Origin: Amycolatopsis sp. MtRt-6
GTDB taxonomy: Bacteria > Actinomycetota > Actinomycetes > Mycobacteriales > Pseudonocardiaceae
NCBI RefSeq assembly: GCF_017308975.1
Contig: NZ_JADWPD010000046.1
Location: 17,423 to 81,422, forward strand
DNA: 64,000 nt
Direction of reading: 5' to 3'
Position numbers and translations under genes: made by a program. The notes beneath the pieces are model-generated. The model ran no database searches. It was not told the origin of the DNA and was given only the letters and a program-made list of their open reading frames with translations. Below, in pieces: positions 45,120 to 53,399 of the stretch. How positions within the stretch are numbered: position 1 is the stretch's first letter; each line of letters opens with the position of its first letter.

Positions 45120-45620
45120 CACCTGTGCCGAACCGGGGGCCGCGGCACGGCTCGCCTGCACCCGGCTGACGATCACCGCGCTCACCGAGGCCGGTGAGCG
45201 GCGGGTGCGAGTGTGGCGGTGCGCCGAGCCACTGACCGCCCGCGCTCCTGCGGATCGGGTGCGCTGGCAAAGCGAAGGCTGGCTCACCGTCCGCGACGGC
45301 GACCGCCCCAGCGCCGGGATCGTGCGGCTGACCCTCGATCCCGAGGAGGTCGTCGGCGGGCAGGCGCTGCAGCTGCAGCTCGGCGCGATCGGCCAGGACG
45401 CCGACGCCGCCGAGCGCGCCGGCCGGGCACTGGTACGGATCCAGGGCCTGCTCGGCCCCGACGCGGTGTCCACCCCGCTGCTGGACGGCGGCCGCGGCCC
45501 CGGCGAGCGCGTCCGGCTCATTCCATGGGGCGAACCCCGACGCCCCGTGCTCGAAGACCGCCCATGGCCGGGACGCTTGCCCGTCCCCTCACCGGCGCTC
45601 GTGCCTGCCGACCCGGTCTC
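45120..45620 (+). pseudogene. imuB-like DNA polymerase Y fragment (C-terminal)
   Basis: A frame without a start reads LACTRLTITALTEAGERRVR, WQSEGWLTVRD, AGIVRLTLDPEEVVGGQALQ, ERAGRALVRIQGLLGPDAVS, then LDGGRGPGERVRLIPWG and WPGRLPVPSPALVPADPV. This is the C-terminal third of the catalytically dead Y-family polymerase ImuB (DnaE2/ImuA' mutasome). The upstream two-thirds is missing, and the reading sense ends where a tRNA 3' half begins. A recombination junction explains this best. Confidence 0.7.
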
Positions 45621-45626
45621 GGCGGC

Positions 45627-45664
45627 AGGTCAAGGGGTCGCAGGTTCAAATCCTGTCAGCCCGA
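45627..45664 (+). other. tRNA 3'-half remnant, probable att site
   Basis: The T-arm GCAGG-TTCAAAT-CCTGT (45640-45656) and 3' acceptor strand CAGCCCG plus discriminator A (45657-45664) are intact, preceded by a plausible variable loop and 3' anticodon stem. No matching 5' half (acceptor CGGGCTG) is found upstream. A strong terminator follows. Tyrosine and serine integrases commonly recombine in exactly this part of tRNA genes, so this is likely one end of an integrated or excised element. The acceptor sequence suggests tRNA-Pro, which is uncertain. Confidence 0.6.
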
Positions 45665-45677
45665 CGGACACACTTGC

Positions 45678-45720
45678 AGGGCCCGTGACCAGCACACCGC
45701 CGCTCACGGGCCCTTTGTGT
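45678..45720 (+). terminator. Terminator behind the tRNA remnant
   Basis: Stem AGGGCCCGTGA (45678-45688) pairs perfectly with TCACGGGCCCT (45704-45714) over a 15-nt loop, followed by TTGTGTTG. It is the kind of terminator that ends tRNA transcripts. Confidence 0.8.
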
Positions 45721-46104
45721 TGCCTTGACCCGTTCCGCTCGCACAAGGCGATCCCCTGGCTACTTTCCGCATCGCCTCTTGATCCCGAATCACCTCCTCG
45801 AACACTTCCCCATTTCGCGACATTCAGTGGTTGTCCCCTTTTGACTGAATGATCGAGTTCGCAAGCGGGTCGCGCCGGTGGGAAAATTACCCGCGACCAA
45901 AAGGTGGATCGGCCGTTCGGCGCAGTGACCGAAACATCGCGCCCGGTCGGCGAGCCGATCTATTCCCTCTTTGGGCTCTCACCCTTGCGGTGAAGATTTC
46001 GCACCTACGGAGATGCCCGCTCGCTCCTCACGACAGAGTATCGCTGCAGGGAGAAGCGCCGGAATCCGGTGCCGAAAACAAACAATGAGCTCCGAGGAGC
46101 GGTG
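45721..46104 (+). promoter_or_regulatory. Leader region of the multicopper oxidase gene
   Basis: About 380 bp, AT-richer than its surroundings, with no gene. GAGGAGC at 46095-46101 serves the oxidase start. I could not single out one promoter with confidence. Confidence 0.4.
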
Positions 46105-47565
46105 ATGTTGAACCGAAGAAAACTACTGGGGTGGGCGACGGCCGGAGGCGTGGTCGGTGGGGCGGCGCTGCTGCCTTCGGCCCTGACCCGGGAACCGAGC
46201 GCCGCGGAACACACCGGGCATGCCCCGGCCGCGGGCTCCGCGGCGGGCGGGGGCCGTCCGGCGGCGGGGCTGGGGGTTTTGTTCTCCCAGCGGCTGCCGA
46301 TACCGCAGCAGCTGACGCCGATGCGGCGCGGCGACGGCGTCGACGTGTACAAGATCCCGATCAAGGCGGCGCAGCACGCCTTCCTGCCCGGCAAGCCGTC
46401 GCCGGTGCGCTCGTTCGGCGGCCAGTTCGTCGGGCCCACGATCCGAGCCAAGACCGGCACGCCGGTGGAGGTGACGTTCACCAACCAGCTGGACGTCCCG
46501 TCCAACGTGCACCTGCACGGCGGGCACAACGCCCAGGCCGACGACGGCCACCCGATGGACCTGCTCGCCCCGGGGCAGAGCCGGACCTACCACTACCCGA
46601 ACCGCCAGCAGGGCGCGACCCTCTGGTACCACGACCACGCCCACCACCTCGAGGCCGAGAACGTCTACCGGGGACTCCACGGCTTCTACATCCTCGACGA
46701 CGAGGCGGAGCGCGGCCTGAACCTGCCTTCGGGGCAGTACGACGTGCCGATCATGCTCCGCGACATCCAGCTCGACGCCAATGGGGCCATGGTCTACCCG
46801 AACTTCCCCCCGGACCGCAACACCATCCTCGTCAACGGTGTGGTGAACCCGTACTTCCAGGTCGCGGCCCGCAAGTACCGGTTCCGGCTGCTCAACACCT
46901 CCAACGAGCGGCAGTTCCGCCTCACCCTGGGCGGCGTCCAGATGACGCAGATCGCCTCCGACGGCGGGCTGCTGCCGGCGCCGGTGCCGCGGTCGGAAAT
47001 CCTGCTCGGATCCGCGGAGCGGGTCGACATCGTGGTCGACTTCTCGAAGGTGCCCCTGGGTTCGCACCTGGTGCTCAAGGACATCTCGGGACCGCTGCTC
47101 CGGTTCGACGTGACGCGCCTCGCGCTCGACAGCAGCCGCGTGCCCGCCACGTTGCGGCCGTTGCCCGCGCCGGGGACGGCGACCGTTCAGCGGGAAATCA
47201 CCATGCGGTTCGACGAGACGAACTTCACCGGCCTGATGAACGAGCAGGTCTACGACCCCAACCGGGTGGACATCAAGGTCAAGCGCGGCGCGACCGAGAT
47301 CTGGACCGTCCGCAACACCGACACCGTCTTCGGTGCGCCCCACTCGTTCCACCTGCACCTCGAGCAATTCCGCGTGCTCGACCGCAACGGCGGCCCGCCG
47401 GGACCGGACGACGCGGGCCGCAAGGACACGGTCTTCCTCGGTCCGGGTGAGTGGGTCCGGCTGCAGACCACCTTCACCGACTACGTCGGCCGGTACGTGT
47501 ACCACTGTCACTTCCTCGACCACTCGAACATCGGCATGATGGCGGAGATGGAGATCGTTCCCTGA
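46105..47565 (+). CDS. Exported multicopper oxidase (CotA/bilirubin-oxidase-like)
   Basis: 486 residues. The N-terminus NRRKLLGWATAGGVVGGAA is a Tat-like leader. Copper motifs: NVHLHGGH, LWYHDHAHH, HSFHLHLEQF and YHCHFLDHSNIGMMAEME, together supplying the T2/T3 cluster and a T1 site with axial Met. The three-cupredoxin layout and the loop between fit the CotA/phenoxazinone-synthase group. Oxidises phenols, metals or bilirubin-like substrates with O2. I start at the ATG at 46105; GTG at 46102 is equally near the ribosome site. Confidence 0.93.
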   Translation: MLNRRKLLGWATAGGVVGGAALLPSALTREPSAAEHTGHAPAAGSAAGGGRPAAGLGVLFSQRLPIPQQLTPMRRGDGVDVYKIPIKAAQHAFLPGKPSPVRSFGGQFVGPTIRAKTGTPVEVTFTNQLDVPSNVHLHGGHNAQADDGHPMDLLAPGQSRTYHYPNRQQGATLWYHDHAHHLEAENVYRGLHGFYILDDEAERGLNLPSGQYDVPIMLRDIQLDANGAMVYPNFPPDRNTILVNGVVNPYFQVAARKYRFRLLNTSNERQFRLTLGGVQMTQIASDGGLLPAPVPRSEILLGSAERVDIVVDFSKVPLGSHLVLKDISGPLLRFDVTRLALDSSRVPATLRPLPAPGTATVQREITMRFDETNFTGLMNEQVYDPNRVDIKVKRGATEIWTVRNTDTVFGAPHSFHLHLEQFRVLDRNGGPPGPDDAGRKDTVFLGPGEWVRLQTTFTDYVGRYVYHCHFLDHSNIGMMAEMEIVP

Positions 47566-47578
47566 CGGGTGGGCACGC

Positions 47579-47606
47579 GGGGCAGGCGGGCGCGTCCGCC
47601 TGCCCC
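47579..47606 (+). terminator. Hairpin after the multicopper oxidase
   Basis: A perfect 11-bp stem GGGGCAGGCGG / CCGCCTGCCCC with a 6-nt loop, 13 bp after the stop codon. No T tract, as in many actinobacterial terminators. Confidence 0.65.
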
Positions 47607-47683
47607 GGCTCCCGGCGGTTCGGCACTCGTTGACCGCCACGCTCGGCACTCCGCAGGTTCGTCCCTGAACGAAGGAGGTCCGG

Positions 47684-48095
47684 ATGAGCCATCCGGTGCG
47701 GTTCGCCGACGGAACCGGCGCGGTCCGCGTCGGCCTGCTCACCGGTGAGCAGCTCCGACCGCTCGCGGTGGCGTCGATGAGTGACCTGCTGCGGCGCCCC
47801 GTAGCCGAGATCCGCGAGCTGGCCGAGGCCGCCGGCGAGCCCGTGTCCACGGCCGGAACGCGGCTGCTACCGCCGCTGGACGGGCGGATGGAGGTGTGGG
47901 CCGCCGGGGTGACCTATCTGCGGTCCGAGGAGGCGCGACGCGAGGAGAGCGCCGATGAGGACGTCTACGCGCGGGTGTACCGCGCAAAGCGGCCGGAGTT
48001 GTTCTTCAAGTCGGCCGCGTGGCGGGTGGTCACCGACGGTGAGCCGGTCGCCATCCGCGCCGATTCGGCCAACAACGTGCCGGAACCGGAACTCG
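47684..48095 (+). pseudogene. Fumarylacetoacetate hydrolase-family gene, 3' truncated
   Basis: GAAGGAGG precedes the ATG. The frame reads VRFADGTGAVRVGLLTGEQL and WAAGVTYLRSEEARREES, then YARVYRAKRPELFFKSAAW and IRADSANNVPEPEL, the N-terminal two-fifths of the FAH domain with the first metal-site glutamates. At 48095 the family sense stops abruptly and unrelated sequence follows in another frame. The metal-binding Asp and the catalytic end are missing, so the product cannot be active. Probably cut by the mobile elements downstream. Confidence 0.7.
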
Positions 48096-48474
48096 GCCGA
48101 GTACGGTCACGCCCTCGCGCTTGCTCGCGCCGGCCACACCACCGCGCACGCTTGGGCCTTTGCCAACCTCACCGGCACCAAAGCCCGCGAGATCGGCGAG
48201 AAGGCATGGCGACGATGGTTCTGGGCGCCGGCCACCACGATCGCCGCAGCCGAATCCAATCTCACTGAGCAGCAAGCTTGGGACCACTTCTACAGAGCGT
48301 CCCCAACTCAGGCAGCTTACATCGGACGTGATGCGTGGCGCCGTGATCGCTGCTTGCCCGCGCTCAGGGAAGCAGAGGAACGCAGGCCACGTCGGCTTCG
48401 GCTCGGGATTCGCTGCGACGACGACGGCAGTGCGAGAGTCACCATATCGCCTCGCTCGACAGGTTCAGGCTGAG
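48096..48474 (+). pseudogene. Unrecognised fragment fused behind the FAH gene
   Basis: Open in a different frame from the FAH gene: YGHALALARAGHTTAHAWAF, then EIGEKAWRRWFWAPATTIAA and DHFYRASPTQAAYIGRDAWR. The codon bias is weaker than typical. Helix-rich, with repeated Trp/Ala segments. No start codon of its own at the junction. I do not recognise it. Confidence 0.3.
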
Positions 48475-48754
48475 CTGGGTTCCTCCACTTTGTACACCCC
48501 AGCCTCGGCCAAGCTGACGGCGTCCGACTCAAGAACCAGCATCAGGAGGATCGACTTCGATGGCATCGCCGCACGACGAGGCCAAGTGCAGGCACGCAAG
48601 AATCCACCAAAGGATCCAAGTGTCGCGTAGGTGACAAAAAAGGTCAGCTCCATACCCCTTCCAGATACGAAAGATTCAACTACTTCCAGGCCACGCTGGC
48701 ACCACAAGCCTGATGCGCCCCGGGTCTGGTGCAGGTCTCGTTGTCTGTCACCGA

Positions 48755-49424
48755 GCCCGTGCAGGCTCGAAGGGTTGATCGTGACGTGACGCTTGGTGGT
48801 CGGCTTCGACCTGGGCTGGAGTGCGCTGTCCGACCTCGCCGTGGACGCGGCGATGGTTGACCAGTCGACGTATTCGGCGACGCTCGGTATAACGAATGGC
48901 TCGATATTGAACTCCGCGGTCGGAATGATGGACAAGTCCGGTCACGTCTTGTCCGGCTCGTTGCCGGGCCCAGATCCCCATCTCCAGCGCGTCGAGGGCG
49001 AAATTCGTGTGCAACGAGGTCGACACCTGCCAGCCCACGACCATTCTCGAGAACACATCGATGACGAACGCGGCATACACCCATCCCGAGAACGTCCGGA
49101 TATAGGTGATGTCCGCTACCCAGAGCTGGTTCGGCTGGTCGGCAGTGAAGCGGCGGTCGACCAGGTCCGCCGGCGAAGGCGAGGCGGCAGCGATGGTGGT
49201 CCTGGGCCGCCTGCCTCGCCGTAGTCCCTGCAGGCCCCTTCTGGCGCATCAGCCGCTCGACCGTGCAGCGAGCCACGCGGATTCCCTCACGGTTGAGTTG
49301 CGCATGCACTTTCCGCGCTCCGTAAACACCGGAATTCTCGCGGAACACACACTCGATCTCAGCGAGCAGTCCGGCGTCCCGCACGGCACCTTTCGACGGC
49401 GTGCGCTTCTGTAGTCCTGGACGT
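48755..49424 (-). mobile_element. IS3-family orfB transposase remnant
   Basis: From about 49424 down: TPSKGAVRDAGLLAEIECVF, NSGVYGARKVHAQLNREGIR and VARCTVERLMRQKG, then in shifted frames YAAFVIDVFSRMVVGWQVST, TNFALDALEMGIWARQ and VTGLVHHSDRGVQY, closing with VNHRRVHGEVGQRTPAQVEA. The first two catalytic Asp blocks are readable. The third (Glu) block is deleted between HSDRGVQY and the end, and orfA is absent. At its left side it joins the slipin fragment. Confidence 0.75.
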
Positions 49425-49727
49425 CGACGGCCGCGCGTACCGGGTCACCGACCTTGAAGTAGACGACGGCGTCCACTTTCACCGAGACGTTGTCGCGGGT
49501 GATGCCATCCTAGGGGGCACCGGCATCGTGAGGATCTGCATGTCGACCTTCTGCAGTCGGTCGATCACGGGCGCGATCACGGCGAGGCCTGGCCCGCGGA
49601 TGGCCGGACGCACCCGCCCGAACCGATAGACGACACCGCGTTCGTATTGGTTGATCACCCGAACACTGGACGCGATCAGCATGAACGCGACGGCGGTGAT
49701 CGCAAGGGCAAAATATGCCGCAACCAT
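49425..49727 (-). pseudogene. Slipin/stomatin-like (SPFH/band 7) gene, truncated
   Basis: Starts MVAAYFALAITAVAFMLIAS (membrane hairpin), then RVINQYERGVVYRFGRVRPA and GPGLAVIAPVIDRLQKVDMQ, the exact beginning of slipins. After MPVP there is a TAG and a frame change, and the sense resumes as DGITRDNVSVKVDAVVYFKV to DPVRAAVDVQDY, where the IS3-family remnant begins. Two lesions plus a lost 3' half make it a pseudogene. Confidence 0.75.
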
Positions 49728-49836
49728 GCTTTTCTCCGATGTTGGTTGTTTCCACTGCCATGACCGGGAGCGGTGCTCGTCGAGTCCGATCGAAGGTCTT
49801 GTCAGCGGTTGCCGAGCCTGTGCTACTCCATCGGAT

Positions 49837-51038
49837 TCACGAGGGCGAACCTGCCGCGGAAAGCACTTGTGAGGCGACCGGCGGACGGCCCGTGTCGACG
49901 CGCCATTTCACGGCAACGCGAAGCGGGTCGAACGCGCGCAGCGCCTCCGGTCGCGTGCCGGTGGTGATCTGCTCGGCGGGCAGGCGACCGGTCACCGGGC
50001 CGTGCGTGAACCCCCACCGGTCGTGTCCGCCGGCGAGATGGACACCGGCCACGGGCGTCGCGCCGATCAGCGGCCGGCCGTCCGAGGTCACCGGGCCTTC
50101 GCCGACCCGGACGTCCCCCCGCTCGTTCCAGCGCACGCCCTCGAGCAGTGGACGCGCGGACGCGATGAGCGACCTCACGTTGTCCCGGATGTCCTCTCGG
50201 TCCGGGTCGAGCAACTGCGCCATTCCGGCCACGCGCATCCCGTCGCGATGAGGGGTACACATCGCGCGTGCTTCGGGCAGGTAGATCGGTCCGGGCACGG
50301 GACGGTCCACCGCGACGGTGAAGGAATACCCGCGGCTGACCGGAGCCGGCACCGGCACGCCGCAGCGACGGGCCAAGTGCGCCAACGATGCGCCGGTGGC
50401 GATCACCGCCACATCGGCCTGCAGTGCCAGGCCGGCACCGGTGCAGACCCGGACACCACCACGGCGAGCGCGGACGTCCACCACCTCCTCGGTCCGGATG
50501 TCCCCGCCCCGGGCGAACACCGACCGGGCGAGCGCGTGGGTGAATTCGCTGCATGGTTCGAAAATACCGCGATGACCGGGGCTTCGACGGTCTGCGCGTC
50601 GACCCCGTTCGCAGCAAGCATGTCGAAGGCGTCGAGGCACTCGTCGTCGAGCGCCCGATTCCGGCGGACCGCCCGAGTCCACGACGACCAGCGGCGGTTC
50701 GCGGAAATCTGCGCGAGGAAGCTCCACCATTCCCGGTCCGGGACAGCCGGGTCTCGCCGCGGGCCGGCCGGGCGCGTCGGTGAGCGCAGCCCGTACCGCA
50801 GCACGGCCGGTTCGTGCAGCGCCAGCAGGCTCGGCGCAGTCCACCCGGCGTTGCCCCGCGAGGCACCGGCTGCCACTCCGTTGTGATCGAGCACGGTCAC
50901 CTCGACCCCACGCTGCTGCAAGAACCACGCTGCCGACAGCCCGACGACCCCGGCACCCACTACGATCGCCGATCGCGGCCCACGGTCGCCCCGAACATCC
51001 TCGACGCGGGCGACGTCGCTCCCGTTGGCCCCGAACAT
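49837..51038 (-). pseudogene. D-amino-acid dehydrogenase-like FAD oxidoreductase, frameshifted
   Basis: Start MFGANGSDVARVED at 51038 with GGAGG upstream. The N-terminal half has SAIVVGAGVVGLSAAWFLQQ and GNAGWTAPSLLALHEPAVL (DadA-type). At the A4 run 50561-50564 (minus-strand T run) the sense passes to another frame, which continues EPCSEFTHALARSVFARGGD, VAVIATGASLAHLARRCGV, VSRGYSFTVAVDRPVPGPIY and GHDRWGFTHGPVTGRLPAEQ to a natural end. One extra T would restore a full-length protein of about 400 residues. Sequencing error and recent inactivation are equally possible. Confidence 0.7.
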
Positions 51039-51364
51039 TTTCCGACCTCCACATCGCAGTTGTGCTGACACCTCCATGATGATGGGAAATCCACTCGAGC
51101 GATTGTCGCGTTCCGCCAATCACGAGGACGCTGTTTGTAGAGTTGCTACACCGCGCCCGCTTCGCCCGCGATGGGCCCTACGGGTGCGAGCTGACTTGAC
51201 TTCCGCACGGCGCGCACGAAATTCGCAGCAACTCTCCCGTCGCCGCTGACGCACCACACGCATTCCCATGCGTTCCGGTCGAGCAGTATTCACCGACTGC
51301 CCGGATTTTCCGAACCTCGGCAAGGTAAAACGTCGAACCCGGTTGATCACGGACCTACAGCAGA
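51039..51364. other. 330-bp gap, AT-richer
   Basis: No gene read. It holds the upstream region of the DadA-like gene and separates it from a LacI scrap on the same strand. No convincing operator or promoter pair was found. Confidence 0.4.
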
Positions 51365-51640
51365 TCATTTTCCCGTCACGCCAACCGCAGGGTCCTGGGT
51401 GACGAGCTTCGCCAGGCACGCTTGGAACGCGACTGGCCCCGCGAGGAGCGCCAGCTCGTCCGGGACGGCGATGTGCCGGGTCCGGCAACTGGCCAGGACG
51501 GCGAGTGCGAGCAGATCGTTGAACGCGGCGACCGGGGTGACGGACGTGGCGCCCCGCGTCCACTCCGCCACGGCGGTCCGGGCGCTGTCCTGGGCGTTCC
51601 GCACACCCTCGATGCCTGGACCTGCACCTACACCGTCCAT
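51365..51640 (-). pseudogene. LacI-family regulator fragment
   Basis: A minus-strand frame reads RTAVAEWTRGATSVTPVAAF, NDLLALAVLASCRTRHIAVP and DELALLAGPVAF, the segment of LacI/GalR sensor domains where the normal text is A-Y-N-D-x-x-A-L-A-V-L ... V-P-D-D-L-A-V-I-G. The DNA-binding half and the C-terminal lobe are missing. 51641-52066 upstream shows no recognisable continuation. Confidence 0.5.
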
Positions 51641-52066
51641 GTTGGTCTCTGCGGGGACGAGCGACCGGCCTTACCCGCGAGCAGCGACGGCCACAAGGCC
51701 GACATCGACGAGCTCACGGACGTCAGGCGCCCGGCGGGCCGCACCGCGAAGCGGCGGACGCTCAGGGCCCCTCCCGGCCACAGCGGCGCGGCCGCCTCCA
51801 CGCGATCTTGGACCGTCGCGATGCCCTCCCCCGGCCCCCTTGGTTTCGAAGTGCGGAACCGTGAAGCGGTCCGGCAGCGCCGGGACGCCTTGGCGGTCGG
51901 GCCTGAAATGACCGTGCAGGCCGACACCGCGCCGCCACGGCCGATCGTCCACGCTGAGCGCTCCGCGCTGCCTGGATCCGCAGTGACCGGCCGGAGACCC
52001 GGGCAGAACACCAAGCTTTCGACTTGGGCGAGCGTGCTGAAGACCGTGAGCGCGAACCAGACCGGT

Positions 52067-53344
52067 TCAGCATGTGTCAGGGGTGCCGCGAGCGGCTCTC
52101 CGGGCGAGTTGTGCCAGCTCGGCGGTACACATCATGAGCCCGCGTGCCGGGAGGTGCCGGAGGTAGTGGTCCACATCGGCACCCAGCACGAACACGTGCA
52201 GCGGCGGCCCGGTCTCCTGGCACGACTCGATGGCCTGGCGAAGTGCGGCCAGTACAGCCGGGTGCCGGGTTTGGTACGAGGAGGCGACCAGGTGGTTGCC
52301 GCGGTCCGCGGCGAGGTAGAACTGGATCAGGTCCTTGGTGCCGATGAACAGTTCGCCGGCTCCCGCGGTCCGGAACCCGGCTGTCGAGTGCACCGCGGCC
52401 GGTGTTTCGAGGAAGGCGCCGAGCGGCAGGGCGCCGGTCAGGCCGAGGTGCTGCCGCAGCCGCCGGAACTCCTCCTGGTCGTTGAGGAACGGCGCGGCGA
52501 AACCGACCCGCTCCGCGTCCCAGCCGAGGCGATCCTGCAGGCGTGCGCGCAGGGCCCGGAACGCGCGCGGATAGCGAGGCTCCGCCAGGAGCCACCGGGT
52601 GCCGTGGAGCCCGAGCTCCGGGTTGGGTTCGTCCGCCACTGCTGCCCCGGTCGTGATCCGGGCGGCGTCGTCCGAACGGAGGTCGAGCAATCTCATGACC
52701 AGGCGTTGCCCGGGAAGGAGTTCCTTCACCATCGAGCACAGCTCCGAGGCGATGGCTTCCCCGTAGCGCTCGGCCTCGCGATCCCCGGCCCGGAGGGCAT
52801 CGACCGGGCTCAGGCCGGCGCCGAAGCAGAGGAACTCTTCACGGACGAAGTAACAGTTCGCTTGTTCGACGCGCGGCACGAGGTCGTTCGTGGACCGGAT
52901 GTCGGCAGCGTCGGCGATGACCACGCAGATCGACTCGAGGCCGTCGAGGCTGATACCCGGGGGCTGCGCCTGCTGCGGCTCGCCATCGATGCCGCCGAGG
53001 ACGACCGACTCGCGATCGACCCGGATGGTGACTTCGCCGACGAACGCGTCCGGCTCGAACGAATCGACGCGCAGGACGGGGATCCCGCGCGAGCGGCAGA
53101 GCGACTGCATGTGGCCGGTCCGGCCGCCTCTCGCGCAGATCACGGCGGCCGAAGCGACGATGGCGTCGTAGAAGTCGGGGCCGAGGGTCTCGACCACCAG
53201 AACGGCACCCTGGACCGGTTCCCTGGTGCGGTGGCAGATACCGCGAACGGTCGCCCGCGGCGAGCCGACGAGCAGGGACCCCGGGATTTCCCGCAGGCCC
53301 GGCTTCCCGCCGGTCTCCGGGTGATCCGCATCCGGTCGAGGCAT
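52067..53344 (-). CDS. PEP-utilising enzyme lacking N-terminal domain (EI/PpsA-like)
   Basis: 425 residues. The swivelling phosphohistidine domain is at the N-terminus: VICARGGRTGHMQSLCRSRG, with His78 in the place of the phospho-His, although the usual T-S-H is T-G-H. The PEP-binding barrel follows: RLLDLRSDD, PNPELGLHGTRW, FLNDQEEFRRLRQHLG and ELFIGTKDLIQFYLAADRGN. At the position of the catalytic C-G-E loop the protein reads FVLGADVDH, so the active Cys is absent. No HPr-binding or ATP-grasp domain is present. It lies 55 bp behind the FAD/NAD(P)-binding gene on the same strand. Role unknown. Confidence 0.75.
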   Translation of the reverse strand: MPRPDADHPETGGKPGLREIPGSLLVGSPRATVRGICHRTREPVQGAVLVVETLGPDFYDAIVASAAVICARGGRTGHMQSLCRSRGIPVLRVDSFEPDAFVGEVTIRVDRESVVLGGIDGEPQQAQPPGISLDGLESICVVIADAADIRSTNDLVPRVEQANCYFVREEFLCFGAGLSPVDALRAGDREAERYGEAIASELCSMVKELLPGQRLVMRLLDLRSDDAARITTGAAVADEPNPELGLHGTRWLLAEPRYPRAFRALRARLQDRLGWDAERVGFAAPFLNDQEEFRRLRQHLGLTGALPLGAFLETPAAVHSTAGFRTAGAGELFIGTKDLIQFYLAADRGNHLVASSYQTRHPAVLAALRQAIESCQETGPPLHVFVLGADVDHYLRHLPARGLMMCTAELAQLARRAARGTPDTC

Positions 53345-53399
53345 GCCCCAAGGCTGGCCGTCCGCCCGCCGTCGGCGCGTCCTCCGCGTTGCGGCCTCA

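Noticed and set aside
45590..45665. A complete tRNA gene
   Set aside because: No 5' acceptor strand or D-arm pairs with the T-arm and 3' acceptor; the upstream DNA is imuB coding sequence.
51671..51952. N-terminal half of the LacI-family gene
   Set aside because: None of the frames contains a LacI helix-turn-helix or a start codon with a ribosome site.
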